Assembly (NCBI GenBank): GCA_014904845.1
Contig: MU119492.1
Span: 4,126 to 64,519, forward strand
Length of the DNA stretch: 60,394 bases
DNA from: Acephala macrosclerotiorum
Taxonomy: Eukaryota; Ascomycota; Leotiomycetes; Helotiales; Mollisiaceae
Direction of reading: 5' to 3'
Numbering within the stretch: the stretch's first letter is position 1; every line of letters begins with the position of its first letter. The position numbers and the translations under genes are program-made. A model generated the notes under the pieces. The model saw only the letters and a list, made by a program, of their open reading frames with translations, made no database searches and was not told the DNA's origin. Of the stretch, positions 1 through 15,393 are shown one piece after another.

Positions 1-54
1 TTTTTATTTTTATTTTTATTTTTATTTTTATTTTTATTTTTATTTTTATTTTTA
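1..54. repeat. (TTTTTA)n microsatellite, about nine units
   Basis: Perfect tandem hexamers TTTTTA run from the first base and then grade into mixed A/T sequence. The array touches the window edge, so its true length is unknown. Confidence 0.95.
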
Positions 55-1664
55 TTTTTTATAATTTTTTTTTATTAATTATATTTATTTTTCTTTTTCG
101 CGAATTATATTTATTATTATTTAAATATATTTATTCGATATTATATTATTATTATTTAAAATCGATTTAATTTTTAATTTTTATTATTATTATAATATCG
201 TTAAATATTATATTTATATTTAATTCGAAAAAAATATTTAATTTTAAAATTAATAATAAAATAAAATTTCTATTTTTTATTATTAATTTTATTAAACGAT
301 TTTATTTTTTAATTTTGAAAAAAAAAATATTTAAATTTTATATAAATTTTACGTTATACGTTTTTATAAAATCGTTAAAATTTCTACGTACAATTAATTA
401 TCAATATATAATATTTCGTAAAAAGTTTAATTTTTATTAAATAATTAATAATATATTTAACAAAAATAAATTTATTTTATTTTAAATTATATAATTTTTT
501 ATATTTTTAAATTTAATTTTGTTTTAAAACAATAATATTTAATTAAAAATTATTTTTAAATTTATTAACGACGATATATAACGAGAAATTTTATAATATT
601 ATAATATAAACGTTTATATAAAAAAAAAGTATAAACAATATAAAGTTTTTAAAAAACGATAAAAATTTTATTAATTCGATCGAAAATAAAAATTTTTAAA
701 ATATAATTTTTTATTATATAATTTTAAATTTATATTAATCGCGTTTTTCAAAAAAATTAATGTAATTAATATAATATAAATTTTTTTTATTTGATTCGTT
801 ATATAATATTTATAATATTAATATAATATAATTTTTCGAATATAATAAATTTAAAATTATTTTATTTATTTTAATTATTTATTCGCAATATAAATCGTAA
901 AAATTTACTATTATTAAATTATTATTTTCGTAATTATATTTAAAATTATTTATTTTATAAAAAATAATAAAATATTTTTTATATTTTATAAATATATTAT
1001 TTCGATTAAAAAAATCAAAAAATAAATTTATTATTATTTATTAATTAATACACTTTTTATAATAATTTTATAATATAAAATTCGATTTATTTAAATTTTA
1101 TATTTATATTAAATAATTATATTATTTATTTAATTATTAAATAATAATATTTAAAATTAAAATAATATTAAAAAAAGTTTAAAAATATTATTATAAATAT
1201 AAATTAATAAAATTTTAAAACGAAAAAATAAAATAATTAATAAAACGATAAAATATTAATAATAAAATTTAAAAAAAATATATTATTTTTTTTATATATA
1301 TATTTTTCGTTTAAAGTTATATATTACTAATTTTTATATATTAAATTTCGAATATAAACGTTTTTGTTTTTATTTAAATTTTTTAAAAATTTAATATTTT
1401 AATTAAAATTTATTTTTTAAAATTAAATAATATTATATTAAAACTTTAAAAATTATTTAATTTTTTGAAATTTATTTCAATTGTAATTTCGTTTTATTAA
1501 TACAATTTTTAATATAATTAAATTTATACGATTAAAACGTAAATTATTGTATACGATTTATAAATTTAATTATTAATTTTAAAATATTTTATAAATTTAA
1601 CGATTAAAAATACAAAATATAATTTTTATTATAATAATTTATAAATATTATATTACGTTTATTT
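55..1664. other. AT-rich degenerate sequence, no gene seen
   Basis: About 1.6 kb of nearly pure A/T with scattered CpG. Stop codons are dense in every frame. No match to the A or B repeats of this window was recognised by eye. It is probably an older mutated repeat, but that is inference only. Confidence 0.6.
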
Positions 1665-4600
1665 TGTTAAAATAAAGTTTTTTTTATTTTTTTAATATAT
1701 AAAAAATTTGATTCTTTTATATATTATTAATAATAAATTCGAATTTCGTACGAAATTATTTATTTATTTGAGAATTATTTATTCAATTATTTATTTAATT
1801 GTTTATTTTTTATAATTTGAAATTTTATTTATTTTTTATTTTTTTTTATTTTTTAAACTTTCGATTATTTTAATTAATTAAATTTAAATAAAAAACAATT
1901 ATTTTTAAATTTTTATTTTTTTTAAAAAATTCAAAAAAATATAAAACTTTTTAATAATTTAAATAATTTTAAATATTTAAAAATTATTTTTTAAAATAAT
2001 TTAAAGTATATATATTTTTATTATAATTTTATTTATATTTTTTTTTTAAATTTAAATATTACGTTATTTTTTTTATTTTATAAATGTAATTTTTTTTAGT
2101 TTTTAAATAAATTTGTTTTTTTTTTTAAATATATTTTTTTTTAAATTTAAAATATTTTTAAATATTTATTAAATTAAAAAAATAATAATTCGATATTAAA
2201 ATATTATTTAAATTAAAATAAATAATAAATACGTTTTAATTTAAATTATTTTAATTTTTTATTATAATTTCTTTTTATTAATTAAATAATTTAATCGAAT
2301 TTTTTTAATTTTTAATTATTTTTTATCGCGTTTTTTTTATTAATTAAAAAAGTTTTTTAAATTTTAATAATAATATTTAATTATATTAATCGAAAATACT
2401 TTTATAAATATTATTATAATAATTAAATATATTTTTTTTACGTATAATACAAAGTATTAAAAATAATTATAAATAAATTTTAATTTAAATTAAAAAAAAT
2501 ATTAAAAATTTAAACGAATTAAATAAATTAAATAAAAATAAAAAAAATAAAAAAAATATAAAATTAATAAAATATTACGTTTTGTATTTTTTAATTATAT
2601 TTTTTATAAAAAAAAATTTAATTTAAATAATTGTAATTTTAATATTATTTTATTTAATAAAATTTTAATTAATAATTTTATTATTTTAAAAATATTATTT
2701 AAAATACGTTTAATATTTTTATTAATATTTTTAATAAAATTTATAATTTAATATTAATTACAAATAATAATAATAATATTTTTTTTATTTATAAATATCG
2801 ATTTTTAAAAAAATTATATATTTTTTTTAAAATTTTATAAATATTTTTAATTTTATAATATATAAATTATTTTTAAATATTAAAATAATTATTTATAATT
2901 TTTAATTATTTATTAATTAAATTTTTAAATTTTTAAATTTTTTTTTTTATAAAATTTATTATTATTAATAAAAAACAAATTTAATTAATTATAAATCGAT
3001 TTAAAAAACTTTTTTAAATAATCGAAAATTTTTTATTAATAATTTTATTTTATACGTATAACGAATTTTAAAAAAAAATTTTAATATTATATTTTATTTT
3101 TTAAATTAAAATTTTATTTATTAATATACGCGATTTATATTATTATTTTAATTATAAATAATTTTAATTATATTATATAATAATTATTTAAATTATATTT
3201 AATTATAAAATTTAAATTTAAAAACAATATAATTAATATAAAAAAATTTATTTATAAAATAAAATATAATAAATATTTTTTATTTAAAATAATATATAAT
3301 AAAAAAAATTTTATTTAAAAAAAAAAAAATAATAATAAAATTATTTTATTATTAAAAATCGATACGAATATAATAATTAAAAAAAAATTAAAAAAGTTTT
3401 TTCGAATTTATTAAATATTAAATATTTTTTATTTAAAACAATTTATTAAAACGAAAAAATTAATTGATTTTATTATACGTTTTTATATTTTTATATTTAT
3501 TAAATATAAAAATATTATTAATTTTTTAAATTAATTTTTTTAAATTAATAATAAATTAAAATTGTTTTATAAAATAATAATTTTTATATTTATTTAATTA
3601 ATTTTATAATTTTTTTAAAAATTTAAATTTATATATAAAATTTTTATTATAAAATTTTAATAATTTTATAATTTTATTTAAACGTTTAATAATTTTATAA
3701 TTAAATAAAATATAATAATTTAAAAAACTTTTAATAAAAAATAATAATAGAATTCGTTTATTATTAATATTAAAATCGATTTTATAATTAATAATCGTTT
3801 ATTAAACGTTTAAAAAATTTATAATTATTATTAAAAATTATATTATATTAAAATTAAATATTTTATTAAATATTTTTATTTTAAAAAATAATAATAATAA
3901 ATGAAAATTGAATAATATAAAAAATTTATTTTCAAAAAAATTAAAATTTTTAATTAAATTTATATTATTTTTTATTTTATTTATCAAATTTATTAATACG
4001 ATTATAATTATAATTTTGAATATTGAATTTTGAATTTTGAATTATTAATAATAAAACGATTTTTGTATTTTTTTTTTTTTAATATAATTTTTTTTATTTT
4101 TATCGAATTTCTTAAAAACGATTAAATTATTAATATTAATTATATTAATTATATTATTATAAATCGATTTTAATTTTTAATTTTTAATTTAATAATTTTA
4201 AATTATATAAAAATATAAAAAAATAAATCAAATTTAAAAAAAATTAAAATCGTTTTTATTTCGATTTTAAATTTAAATAATAAATTAATAATATTTATTT
4301 TTATTAACGTTAAATAATATTCGTTTATAAAATTATATAATTTTTTTTTAATTTTTTAAAAATAAAAAATTTTATTTACAATTTTACGAAAATTTAATTT
4401 CGTAAATAATTAATAAATATAAAATTAATATTATTATATAAAATAGTTTTTAATTTTTTAATTAAATTAAATAATTTTTTTTATATTATTTTAATATAAT
4501 TAATATAATTATTATTAAAAAATTTAATAATAATCGATTTTTTATTATATTTATATATAATAAAATTAAATTAATACGAATATATATTATTAAATTTAAA

Positions 4601-7451
4601 AATTAAATTATAAATTGTTTTATTTATTTTAAAAATTATTTTAAATATTAAAATAAAAATTAAATAATTAAATAATTATAAATCAATAATAAAAAAAATA
4701 TATAATTAATAAATTTTATAAAGTTTTTAAAAAAACGAATTTAATTAAAAATTTATTAAATTATATTTATTCAAAATAAATTATTTAAAAAAAAAATTTA
4801 ATTTTTAATTAAAAACGATTAAATATACGTATTATTTTATAATAAATATATTATTTATTATTATAATTTTAATAAAAATTAAAAAAATGAAAATTAAATT
4901 ATTTAAAAATTTTTAATTAAATATAAAAAAAATATTTTATATAAAATTTTAAAATTAAATAATCGTATTATTCGAGCGATTTTAATTAAAAAAATTGAAT
5001 ACATTTTTTAAAATAAATTTATTTTAAAAAATAAATACAAATACGAATTTTAATAATTTATAAATTATTTTATAAATTCAATTAAATTATTAATATTAAA
5101 ATTTATATTAAAATTTATTATTTTATTTAATTTATTATTTTTAATATTTTTATTCGATTTAAATTATAAAAAAAAAATTAATAATAAAAAATTTATTATT
5201 TTATTATTATTTATTTTCGATCGTTTAAAATCGAATTTATTTAAATTTTTTTATTTTTTTATTTTATAATAATTTTTTATTTTTCGATTACGTTTTTAAT
5301 TTAGAATTATTAAATCGTTTTATTGTTTTTATATAAACTACTAATTAAACTTTTAATATAAACTTTTTTTTATTAAATTCAATTAAAATATTTTTTAATT
5401 AAACGATTTTTTATTAAAAACTTTTTAATTTTTTTAAATAATAAAAAAAAATTATATTTAACAATTAAAATTTAATTTAAATATTAATAATAAAATCGAT
5501 TTATTTAATTTTTATTTTTATTTTTAATTTTATTAATTTATTAATTTTTTTTAAATTTTTTAACGATTAAATTTATTTAATTTAATTAAAAAATTTTTTT
5601 AAAATCGAATATTATATATTATTTAATATAAAAAACGAATTCGAAAAATAATAAAAATATTTATAATATTTTTTTTTTAAAAAATTATATTTATTTTATT
5701 TATTAAAAATAAAATAAATTTTAATATTAAATCGAATTATTTTATTTAATTATTTAATTATTTATATTTTTAATAATTTTGTAATTTTTTTAATTTAGTT
5801 GCTTTTTTTTATATTAAATTTATTATTAATATATATTATTATTTTTTTATTTCGTATTTTATAATAAATTTTTTAAATTTCGAATATTTAAACAAATTAT
5901 AAATTATTTATAATAAAAACAAAATAAAATAATAATATAAAAAAAATTATATATTATTAATAAAAAATAAAACGTAAATAAAAATAAAATATTCAAATAA
6001 TTATAAATTATTTATAAAAAAATAAGTATTTCAAATTAAATATAATATTATAAAAAAAAATTTATAATATAAAATAAAAAAAAATTATTTTTATAAAAAA
6101 TTTATTTTAATAATAAAATCGATAAATTATAAAGTGATTTTTGTTTTTATTATCGTTTATAATTAAAAAATTAATTAAATATAAAAAAATAAATTTTTAT
6201 AAAAAAATAAATAATAAAATTTATATTAATTTATTTAATTAATATAGTATTTTAAAATTTATTAAATTAAATAAAATTTTATATAATTTTAAATAATTAT
6301 TACGTATATAATATAATATTTTTATTAATTTATTTTTAAAATAAAACTTTAAACTTTTTAATATTAATATTTTTATTTTTTATTAAAAAATACAATTATT
6401 ATTATTTATATTAACAATTGTTTTATTATTAATAATTTATAAAAAAAAAATATATTATTAAAACATCGTTTAATTTGAATTTTTATATATTTAATTTTAA
6501 TTTATATTATTTTTATTTAAATATAAAAATTATTTAAATTCGTTTTTATTTTTTTATTTTTTTTTTTATAAATTATTTATTTTTAAAAAGTTTTTAAAAA
6601 TAATAATATATTATTTTATTTTATTATTAATAATTTATTTAATTTTAATTAAAAAAAATTATTAAATATTTTTTTTTAATAAATATATTAATTTATTATC
6701 GATTTTTTTATATATATTATATTCGATATATTATTTAATTTTATTTATATCGTTTTAATTATTAATTAATTTATTTTAAATTTAATTAAAATATATATAA
6801 AAACAATAAATTTTTTTTAAATATATTTTAAATATATTTAATATAAATTTAATTTTTTAAAAATCGATTTAATTATTCGAAAATTATATTAATTTTAATT
6901 AAATTAATAATCGTAATATTAAATAATTAATATTAATATACGTTTTTAACGTAAAATTAATAATTAATAATTAATTTATAATTTCGTTTTTATTATACGA
7001 AATTGAATATATTAAACAAATAAATACAATTAAAAAAACAATTTAATTTTAAAACTTTTTTAAATAAATTAATTTTTATAATTTAAATACAAATATAATT
7101 ATTATTTATAAAAATAATTAAAATATTATTATATTTATAAAAAAAAATTTAAAATATATTTATACGTTATAATAAATTGTAAATAAATTAATAAAAATAT
7201 AATTAAAAAAATCGATTTAAAAATTTTAAATAATTATAAAAATCGAATAATTTTTATAATTAAAAAATTTTTATTTATCGTTTAATTAATTAATTATAAT
7301 TTAATTTAATTTCAATTTAAAAATATTTAATTATAATATCGATTTTATTTATATTATTTAAATAATTATTATATAAAATATTTTAAATCAAAAGAAATTT
7401 TTTATTTAAAATTTTTATTTTTATTATTAAAATTTTATTATTAGTTTTTAT
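1665..7451 (+). mobile_element. Copy A1 of LTR retrotransposon family A, mutated and missing its own 3' end
   Basis: Plus-strand copy of family A, the repeat defined by the complete element at 10161-27199. It opens with a partial LTR (TGTTAAAATAAAG at 1665) that lacks about its last 30 bases before the conserved post-LTR segment ending in the TTCGAATTTCG-like block near 1738-1748. The interior aligns with the copies at 7742 and 30283 and, reversed, with 10262-15388, with several internal deletions of about 200-350 bp. It runs to about 7451, where it meets an inverted A 3' end. Nearly all C and G outside CpG are gone and no reading frame survives. The copia assignment of the family is inferred from its LTR and primer-site similarity to the element at 15394. 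Confidence 0.8.
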
Positions 7452-7741
7452 TATTAAAAAATATATAATAAATATTCGTTATTAATAATATATATAAAAA
7501 AGTAAAGTTTTTTTATATATAAAAAAAATAAAAATAAAAATATTTTTATATTTTTATATAATCGAATATTTTTACATATTTTAAACGAGTAAATTCAAAA
7601 GTTTTTATATATTATATATAATATTTAATTACGTTTTTAATAAATTATAATTACAATTATATAAAAAAAAAAATTTATAAAATAATAGTAAATAATAAAT
7701 AAAAAAAACAATAAAAATTAATAATAAAATATTAATAATAA
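7452..7741 (-). mobile_element. Inverted 3' terminal fragment of family A, with reverse LTR
   Basis: 7452-7550 is a reverse-orientation A LTR of about 99 bp, aligning with 10161-10261. 7551-7741 aligns with the sequence just inside that LTR, starting at 10262 (shared blocks such as TTTAAACGAGTAAAT). It lies between plus-strand A1, which stops short of its 3' LTR, and plus-strand A2. It could be the inverted tail of A1 or a remnant of a separate reverse copy; the sequence does not decide this. Confidence 0.7.
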
Positions 7742-10120
7742 TATTAAAATAAATTTATTTTTATTTTTTTTATATATAAATTTTTTTTACTTTTTTTATA
7801 TATTATTAACAATAATAAATACTTAATTTTATATTTTTTAACAAATTATAAACTCGAATTTCATACGAAATTATTTATTTAATTATTTATCTTTTATAAT
7901 TCGAGATTTTATTTATTTTTTATTATTTATTTTTTTATTTTTTTATTTTTAATTTTATTTTTCGAATTTTTAATTATTTTAATTAATTCTTTTTAATTAA
8001 TTTCATATAAAATTCAAACCAATTAAATCTTATTTATTTACTATAAATATAATTAATTAAATTCAAATAAAAAACGTTTAATTTTTTAAATTTTTACTTT
8101 TTTTAAAAATTTTAAAAAAAAATATAAAATATTTTAATAATTTAAACAATTTTAAATACTTGAAAATTATTTTTCGAAATAATTTAAAATATATATATTT
8201 TTATTATAATTCTATTTATAATTTCTTTTTATTTATTTCAAATTTAAATTTTACATTACTTTTAATATTTTAAAATAGTTCGAATACTTTTTTTATTTTA
8301 CGAATATAAACTTTTTTAATCTTTAAATAAATTTATTTTTTCGTTTTTAAATTTAAAATATTTTTTAAAATTAAAATAAATCGTAAATACGTTTTAATTT
8401 AAATTATTTTAATTTTATTTTAGAAAAAAAATCTTTTTATCGATCAAATAATTTAATTGAATTTCAAATTAAATTTTTTTTATTTTTATTTCAAAATATT
8501 TTTTAATAAAAAATTATTATTATTTAAATTTTAAACGATTTTTTTTTTGTTTTCGTTTATTTTTTATTACGTTTTTTTATTAATTAAAAAAGTTTTTTAA
8601 ATTTTAATAATAATATTTAATTATCTTAATCAAAAATATTCTTATAAATATTATTATAATAATTAAATATATTTTTTTTACGTATAATATAAAACGTTAA
8701 AAACAATTATAAACGAATTTTAATTTAAATTAAAAAAAATATTAAAAATTTAAACGAATTAAACGAATTAAATAAATTAAATAAAAAAATAAAAATAAAA
8801 TAAAATAAAACTAATAAAATATTACATTTTATATTTTTTAATTATATTTTTTTAATTCGAGTAATCGTATTTTTAATATCGTTTTATTTAATGAAATTTT
8901 AATTAATAATTTTATTATCTCGAAAATACTATTTAAAATATGTTTAATATTTTTATTAATATTTCTAATAAAACTTATAATTTAATATTCGCTATAAAAT
9001 AATAATAATAATATTTTTTTTATTTATAAACGCCGATTTTTTAAAAAATTATATTTCTTTTTTAAATTTTATAAATATTTTTAATTTTATAATATATAAA
9101 TTACTTTTAAACGTTAAAATAATTATTTATAATTTTTAATTACTTATTAATCGAATTTTTTTATTTTTAAACTTTTTTTTTTTTTTATAAAATTTATTAT
9201 TATTAATAAAAAAACGAATTTAACTAATTATAAATTAATTAAAAACTTATTTTTAAACGATCGAAAAAATCTTATTAACGTTTTTATTTCGTATTTATAA
9301 TGAATTTTTAAAAAAAAATCTTTTTAACGTTGTATTTTATTCTTTAAATTAAAATTTCGTTTATCGATATACGTAATTTATATAATTATATTCGATTTTA
9401 AATAATAATTAAAAAAATTAAAATATTTGTAATAAAAAACTTTTTTTTTAATTCGATTTTTATTATAAAATCGACGAATTTCTTATTATAAACAATTTTA
9501 ATTATATTATATAATAATTATTTAAATCGCATTTAATTATAAAATTTAAACTTAAAAATAACGCGTTTAATATAAAAAAAATTTATTTATAAAACGAAAT
9601 ATAATAAATAATTCTCGTTTAAAATAATATATAATAAAAAAATACTCGTTTAAAAAAAATAATAACGTCGAAATTACTTTATTATTAAAAATCGATATAA
9701 ATACAATAATTAAAAAAAAGTAAAAAACTTTAATCGAATTTATTAAATATTAAATATTTTTTATTTAAAACAATTTATTAAAACGAAAAAATTAATCGAT
9801 TTTATTATACGTTTTTACGTTTTTATTTTAATTAAATATAAAAATATTATTAATTTTTCGAATTAATTTTTTTAAATTAATAACGAATTAAAAAATCTTT
9901 ATAAAATAATAATTTTTATATTCGTTTAATTAATTTTATAATTTTTTTAAAAATTTAAATTTATATACGAAAACTTTATTATAATATTTTAATAAACTTA
10001 TAATTTTATTTAAACGTTCGAAATTTTTACGATTAAATAAAATATAATAATTTAAAAAACGTTCGACGAAAAATAATAATAAAATTCGTTCGTTATTAAT
10101 ATTGAAATCGTTTTTATAAT
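7742..10120 (+). mobile_element. Copy A2 of family A, 5' part only
   Basis: A 5' LTR lies at 7742-7843 (102 bp, ending TTTTTAACA), followed by the conserved post-LTR block with AAACTCGAATTTC. The interior follows A1 and A3 up to the TTCGTTCGTTATTAATATTG segment near 10086, then stops abruptly at about 10120, where B sequence begins. About two thirds of the element is therefore missing. It keeps more non-CpG C than A1 and carries a segment near 7990-8050 that A1 has lost. Confidence 0.8.
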
Positions 10121-10160
10121 TTGTCGAAAGTGATCATACAATAGATCACGTGCAAGACCA
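10121..10160. repeat. Little-mutated sliver of repeat B, left flank of element A4
   Basis: These 40 bases keep C and G in many contexts while everything around is nearly pure A/T. They align without gaps to 56488-56527. All 15 differences are transitions, and in 14 of them this copy has G or C where the other has A or T. The last five bases, GACCA, are the left target duplication of A4. This is therefore the upstream part of the B copy that resumes at 27200. Confidence 0.85.
10156..10160. repeat. Left target-site duplication (GACCA) of element A4
   Basis: GACCA immediately precedes the LTR start TGTTA at 10161. The same five bases follow the other LTR at 27200-27204. Five bases is the usual duplication for copia- and gypsy-type integrases. 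Confidence 0.9.
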
Positions 10161-10261
10161 TGTTAAAAAGTATAAAATGAGTATTTATTGTTTTTTTTTG
10201 ATATATAAAAAAGCGAAGTTTTTTTATATATAAAAAAAGTAAAAACAGTTTTATTTTAATA
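10161..10261 (-). repeat. Left LTR of A4 (3' LTR in element orientation), 101 bp
   Basis: Starts TGTTAAAAAG and ends TTTTAATA. It aligns with the interrupted LTR at 25132-27199 after removal of the Fot1 insertion, giving 101 bp for both. It shows the uninterrupted form of the Fot1 target site. Many G and C present in the right LTR are A and T here. Confidence 0.88.
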
Positions 10262-13200
10262 TTTTTATACGATCGAATATTTTTATATACTTTAAACGAG
10301 TAAATATAATTTTTTTTATATATTATATACGATATTTAATTACATTTTCAATAAACTATAATTAAAACTATATAAAAAAAAAATTTATAAAAAAATAGCG
10401 AATAATAAATAAACGAACGATAAAAATTAACGATAAAATACTAATAATAAAAATTAAAATTTTAAATAAAAATTTTATTTTAATTTAAAATATTTTATAT
10501 AATAATTATTCGAATAAAATAAATAAAATTAACGTTATAATTAAATATATTTAAATTAAAATCGAATTGATTTATTAACGATTAATTAAATAATAAATAA
10601 TTTTTTTTTAATTATAAAAATTATTTAATTTTTATAATTATTTGAATTTTTTAAAACGATTTTTTTAATAATATTTTTATTAATTTATTTGTAATTTATT
10701 ATAATATATAAATATAATATTTTTTTTTTTAATAATTTTTTTATAAACGAAATAATATTAAATATCGATATATTTCATTTAAACGTAAAATTAAATTTTT
10801 TTTATAAATATAATAATATTTTAATTATTTTTATAAATAATAATAATATTAATATTTAAATTACTAAAATTAATTTATTTAAAAAAAATTTAAAATTAAA
10901 TAATTTTTTTAATTATATTTATTTATTTAATATATTCGATTTTATAAAATAAAAATAAAATTATAAATTAACGTTTAATAAATTAATTAATAATTATTAA
11001 TTTTATATTAAATATATATTTCGATATTAATCGTTTAATATTTCGATTTTTAATTTAATTAAAATTAATATAATTTTTAAGCGATTAAATCGATTTTCGA
11101 AAGATTAAATTTATATTGAATATATTTTAAATATATTAAAAGATTTTTTTTATTATTTTTATATATATTTTAATTAAATTCGAAACGAATTAATTAACGA
11201 TTAAAACGATATAAATAAAATCGAATCGCGTATTAAATATAGTATATATAAAAAAATCGATAATAAATTAATATATTTAATAGTTTTTTTTAATTAAAAT
11301 TAAATAAATTATTAATTTTATTAAAATATTAACGATAAAATAAATCAATATATTATTATTTTTAAAGATTTTTTGAAAATAAATAATTTGTAAAAAGTGA
11401 AAAAAGCGATAAAAACGATTTTAAATAATTTTTATTTTTAAATAAAAATAATATAAATCGAGATTAAATATATAAAAATAAAAATTAAACGATTTTTTAA
11501 TAATATTAATATTTTTTAATAAATTATTAATAATAATAAAATCGTTAATATAAATAATAATAATTGTATTTTTTTAATAAAAAATAAAAATATTAATATT
11601 AAAAAATTTAAAATTTTATTTCGAAAAAAAATTAATAAAAAAATTATATTATATACGAAATAATTATTTAAAATTATATAAAGTTTTATTTAATTTAATA
11701 ATTTTTAAAACGCTATATTTAATAAATAAATTAATATTAATTTTAATATTAATTTTTTTTATAAAAAAACGTTATTTTTATATTTATTTAATTAATTTTT
11801 TAATTATAAATAATAATAAAAATAAAAATCGTTTTATAATTTATTAATTTTATTATTAAAATAAAAAATTTGTAAAAATTGATTTTTTTTTATTATTTAA
11901 AATTGTAAATTATTTATTATATTTATTTTTTTGTAAATAATTTATAATCGTTTAAATATTTTATTTTCGTTTATATTTTATTTTTTATTAATAAATGTTT
12001 TTTTTTGTATTATTACTTTTTATTATTTTTATTATAAATAGTTTATAATTTATTTAAATATTTAAAATTTAAAAAATTTATTCGAGTTTATATAATTAAA
12101 AAATAATAATAAAAAGTATTTATTATAAAATGCAAAATAAAACGAGAAAAAAAAATTATACGCGTTAATAATAAATTCGATATAAAAAAAAAAAATTAAA
12201 TCGAAAAAATCGAAAAATTATTAAAAATGCAAATAATTAAAAAAAATAATCGAATAATTTGATTTAATATTAAAATTTGATTTATTTTTAATAAATGAAA
12301 TAAATATAGTTTTTTAAAAATAAAAATATTATAAATATTTTTATTATTTTTTAAATTCGTTTTTTGTATTAAATAATATATATTATTCGTTTTTAAAAAT
12401 TTTTTCGATTAAATTAAATAAATTTAATCGTTAAAAATAAAAAAAATTTAATAAATCGATAAAATTAAAAAAATTTAATTATTGAAAATAAAATAAAAAT
12501 TTAAATAAAATAATTTTATTATTAATATTTAAATTAAATTTCAATTTTTAAATATAATTTTTTTTATTTAAAACGATTAAAATTTTTTTAATAAAAAATC
12601 ATTTAATTAAAAAGCGTTTTAATTGAATTTAATTAAAAAAATTTTATATTAAAAATTTAATTAATAAGTTAAATAAAAACGATAAAATAATTTAATGATT
12701 ATAAATTGAAAATATAATCAAAAAATAACAAATTATTAATTTTATATTATTAAATAAATAATTAGTATTTTTAAAAAAGTAAAAAAATATTATAAAATTA
12801 AAAAATAAATTAATTTAAACGAATTCGATTTTAAACGATTAAAAATAAATAATAATAAAATAATTAATTTTATATAATTAATAAATTAGTTTTTTATTAT
12901 TAATCGTTTTTTTTATAGTTTAAATCGAGTAAAAATATCGAAATTAATAAATAAAATAAAGTAATAAATTTTAATATAAATTTTAACGTCGAGAAAAAAA
13001 TTAATAATTTAATCGAATTTATAAAATAATTTATAAATTGTTAAAATTTGTATTTATATTTATTTTTTAAAATAAATTTATTTTAAAAAATACGTTTAAT
13101 TTTTTTAATTAAAATCGTTTAAACGATATAATTATTTAATTTTAAAAGTTTATATAAAATATTTTTTTTTATATTTAATTAAAATTTTTTAAATAGTTTT

Positions 13201-15388
13201 ATTTCGATTTTTTTAATTTTTATTAAAATTATAATAATATGTAATAAAATCGAAAATTTTAATGTGATTATAATTAAATTTTTTATCGTATTACGTTTTA
13301 AATAATTATATATTAATTATAAAATAATATAATTAAAAATAAAAATAATACGTATATTTAATTACTTTTAATTAAAAATTAAAATTGAAATTAATTTTTT
13401 TAAAAAAAAACTTTTTTTTTTTTAAATAATTTAATTAAATTATTTGAATAAATTATTTATTTTTAATAAATATAATTTGATAAATTTTTAATCGATTTCG
13501 TTTTTTTTAAAAATTTATAAAATTTATTAATTATATATATTTTTTATTATTATTTTATAATTGTTTAATTATTTATTTTTTATTTTAATATTTAAAATAA
13601 TATTTAAAATAAATAAAATAATTTATAATTTCGTTTTTAAATTTGATAATATATATTCGTATTAATTTCGTTTTATTATATATAAATATAATAAAAAATC
13701 GATTATTATTGAATTTTTTAATGAGAATTAAATTAATTATATTAAAATAAATTAGTTTTATTAAATATTTTTTTAATTTAATAAAATAATTATATAGTTT
13801 TCATTTATTTTTTTGTATAATATATATATTATAAATATATAATTTATTTTTAAATTTTATTATAAAATTAATTAAAAATTTATTGAGTTTTTAAACGTTG
13901 AAATAATTTATATAATTATATTAAATAAATTTATTTTAAACAATTATATAAATTTTAAATAATTTGAATAAATAAAAGTTTTACTTTATTAAAATTTTAA
14001 TTATTAAAATAGTAATTATCGTAAAACGATATAAAAAAAATTATTTAATTTAATTAAAAAATTAAAAAATATTTTATATAATAATATTAATTTTGTATTT
14101 ATTGATTATTTATAAGATTAAATTTTCGTAGAATTATAAATAAAAATTTTTATTTTTAAAAAATTAAAAAATCGAAATAAAATTGTATAATTTTATAAAC
14201 GAATATTATTTAACGTTAATAAAAATAAATATTATTAATTTATTATTTGAATTTAAAATTGAAATAAAAATATTTTTAATTTTTTCGAATTTAATTTATT
14301 TTTTTATATTTTTATATAATTTGAAATTATTAAATCGAAAATTAATAAATTAAAATCGATTTATAATAGTGTAATTAATATAATCGATATTAACGATTTA
14401 ATCGTTTTTAAAAAATTCGATAAAAATAAAAAAAATTATATTAAATAAAAAAAAAATTAAATAAATAAATATAAAAATTAATTTATTATTAATAATTATA
14501 TTAATAAATTCGACGAATAAAATAAAAAATAATATAAATTTAATTAAAATTTTTAATTTTTTTGAAAATAAATTTTTTACATTATTTGATTTTCGTTTAT
14601 TAATTTTTTTTTTTTTTAGTATTAAAATTTTTTTTTAAAATAAAAATATTTAATTTTAATATAATATAGTTTTTTATAATAGTTATAAAAGTTTTAAGCG
14701 TTTAATAAACAATCGTTAATTATAAAAATAATTTTAATATTAATAAAAAACGAATTTTATTGTTATTTTTCGTTGAATATTTTTTGAATTATTATATTTT
14801 ATTTAATTATAAAATTTTTAAACGTTTAAATAAAATTATAAGTTTATTAAAATATTATAATAAAAATTTCGTATATAAATTTAAGTTTTTAAAAAAATTG
14901 TAAAATTAATTAAATAAATATAAAAATTATTATTTTATAAATTTTTTTTAATTTATTATTAATTTAAAAAAATTAATTTAAAAAATTAATAATGTTTTTA
15001 TATTTAATTAAAGTAAAAATATAAAAACGTATAATAAAATTAATTAATTTTTTCGCTTTAATAAATCGTTTTAAATAGAAAATATTTAATATTTAATAAA
15101 TTTAATTAAAAAATTTTACTTTTTTTAATTATTATATTTGTATCGATTTTTAATAATAAAATAATTTTGACGTTATTATTTTTTTTAAATAAGTATTTTA
15201 AATAAAAACTATTTATCGTATTTTGTTTTATAAGTAAGTTTTTTTATATTAATCGCGTTATTTTTAAGTTTAAATTTCGTAATTAAATGCGATTTAAATA
15301 ATTATTATATAATATAATTAAAATCGCTTATAATAAAAAATTCGTCGATTTTATAATAAAAATCGAATTAATTTTTTTCGTTTTCAAA

Positions 15389-15393
15389 GATTA
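15389..15393. repeat. Left target-site duplication (GATTA) of the nested copia element
   Basis: GATTA lies directly before the LTR at 15394. AATTA follows the other LTR at 23398-23402, differing by one G-to-A change. The uninterrupted A7 copy near 49700-49750 shows the surrounding A sequence as continuous here. Confidence 0.8.

Noticed and set aside
1..54. Telomeric repeat at the window start
   Set aside because: The unit TTTTTA lacks the G cluster of the fungal TTAGGG repeat, and A/T microsatellites are common in such blocks; mutated telomere sequence cannot be shown.
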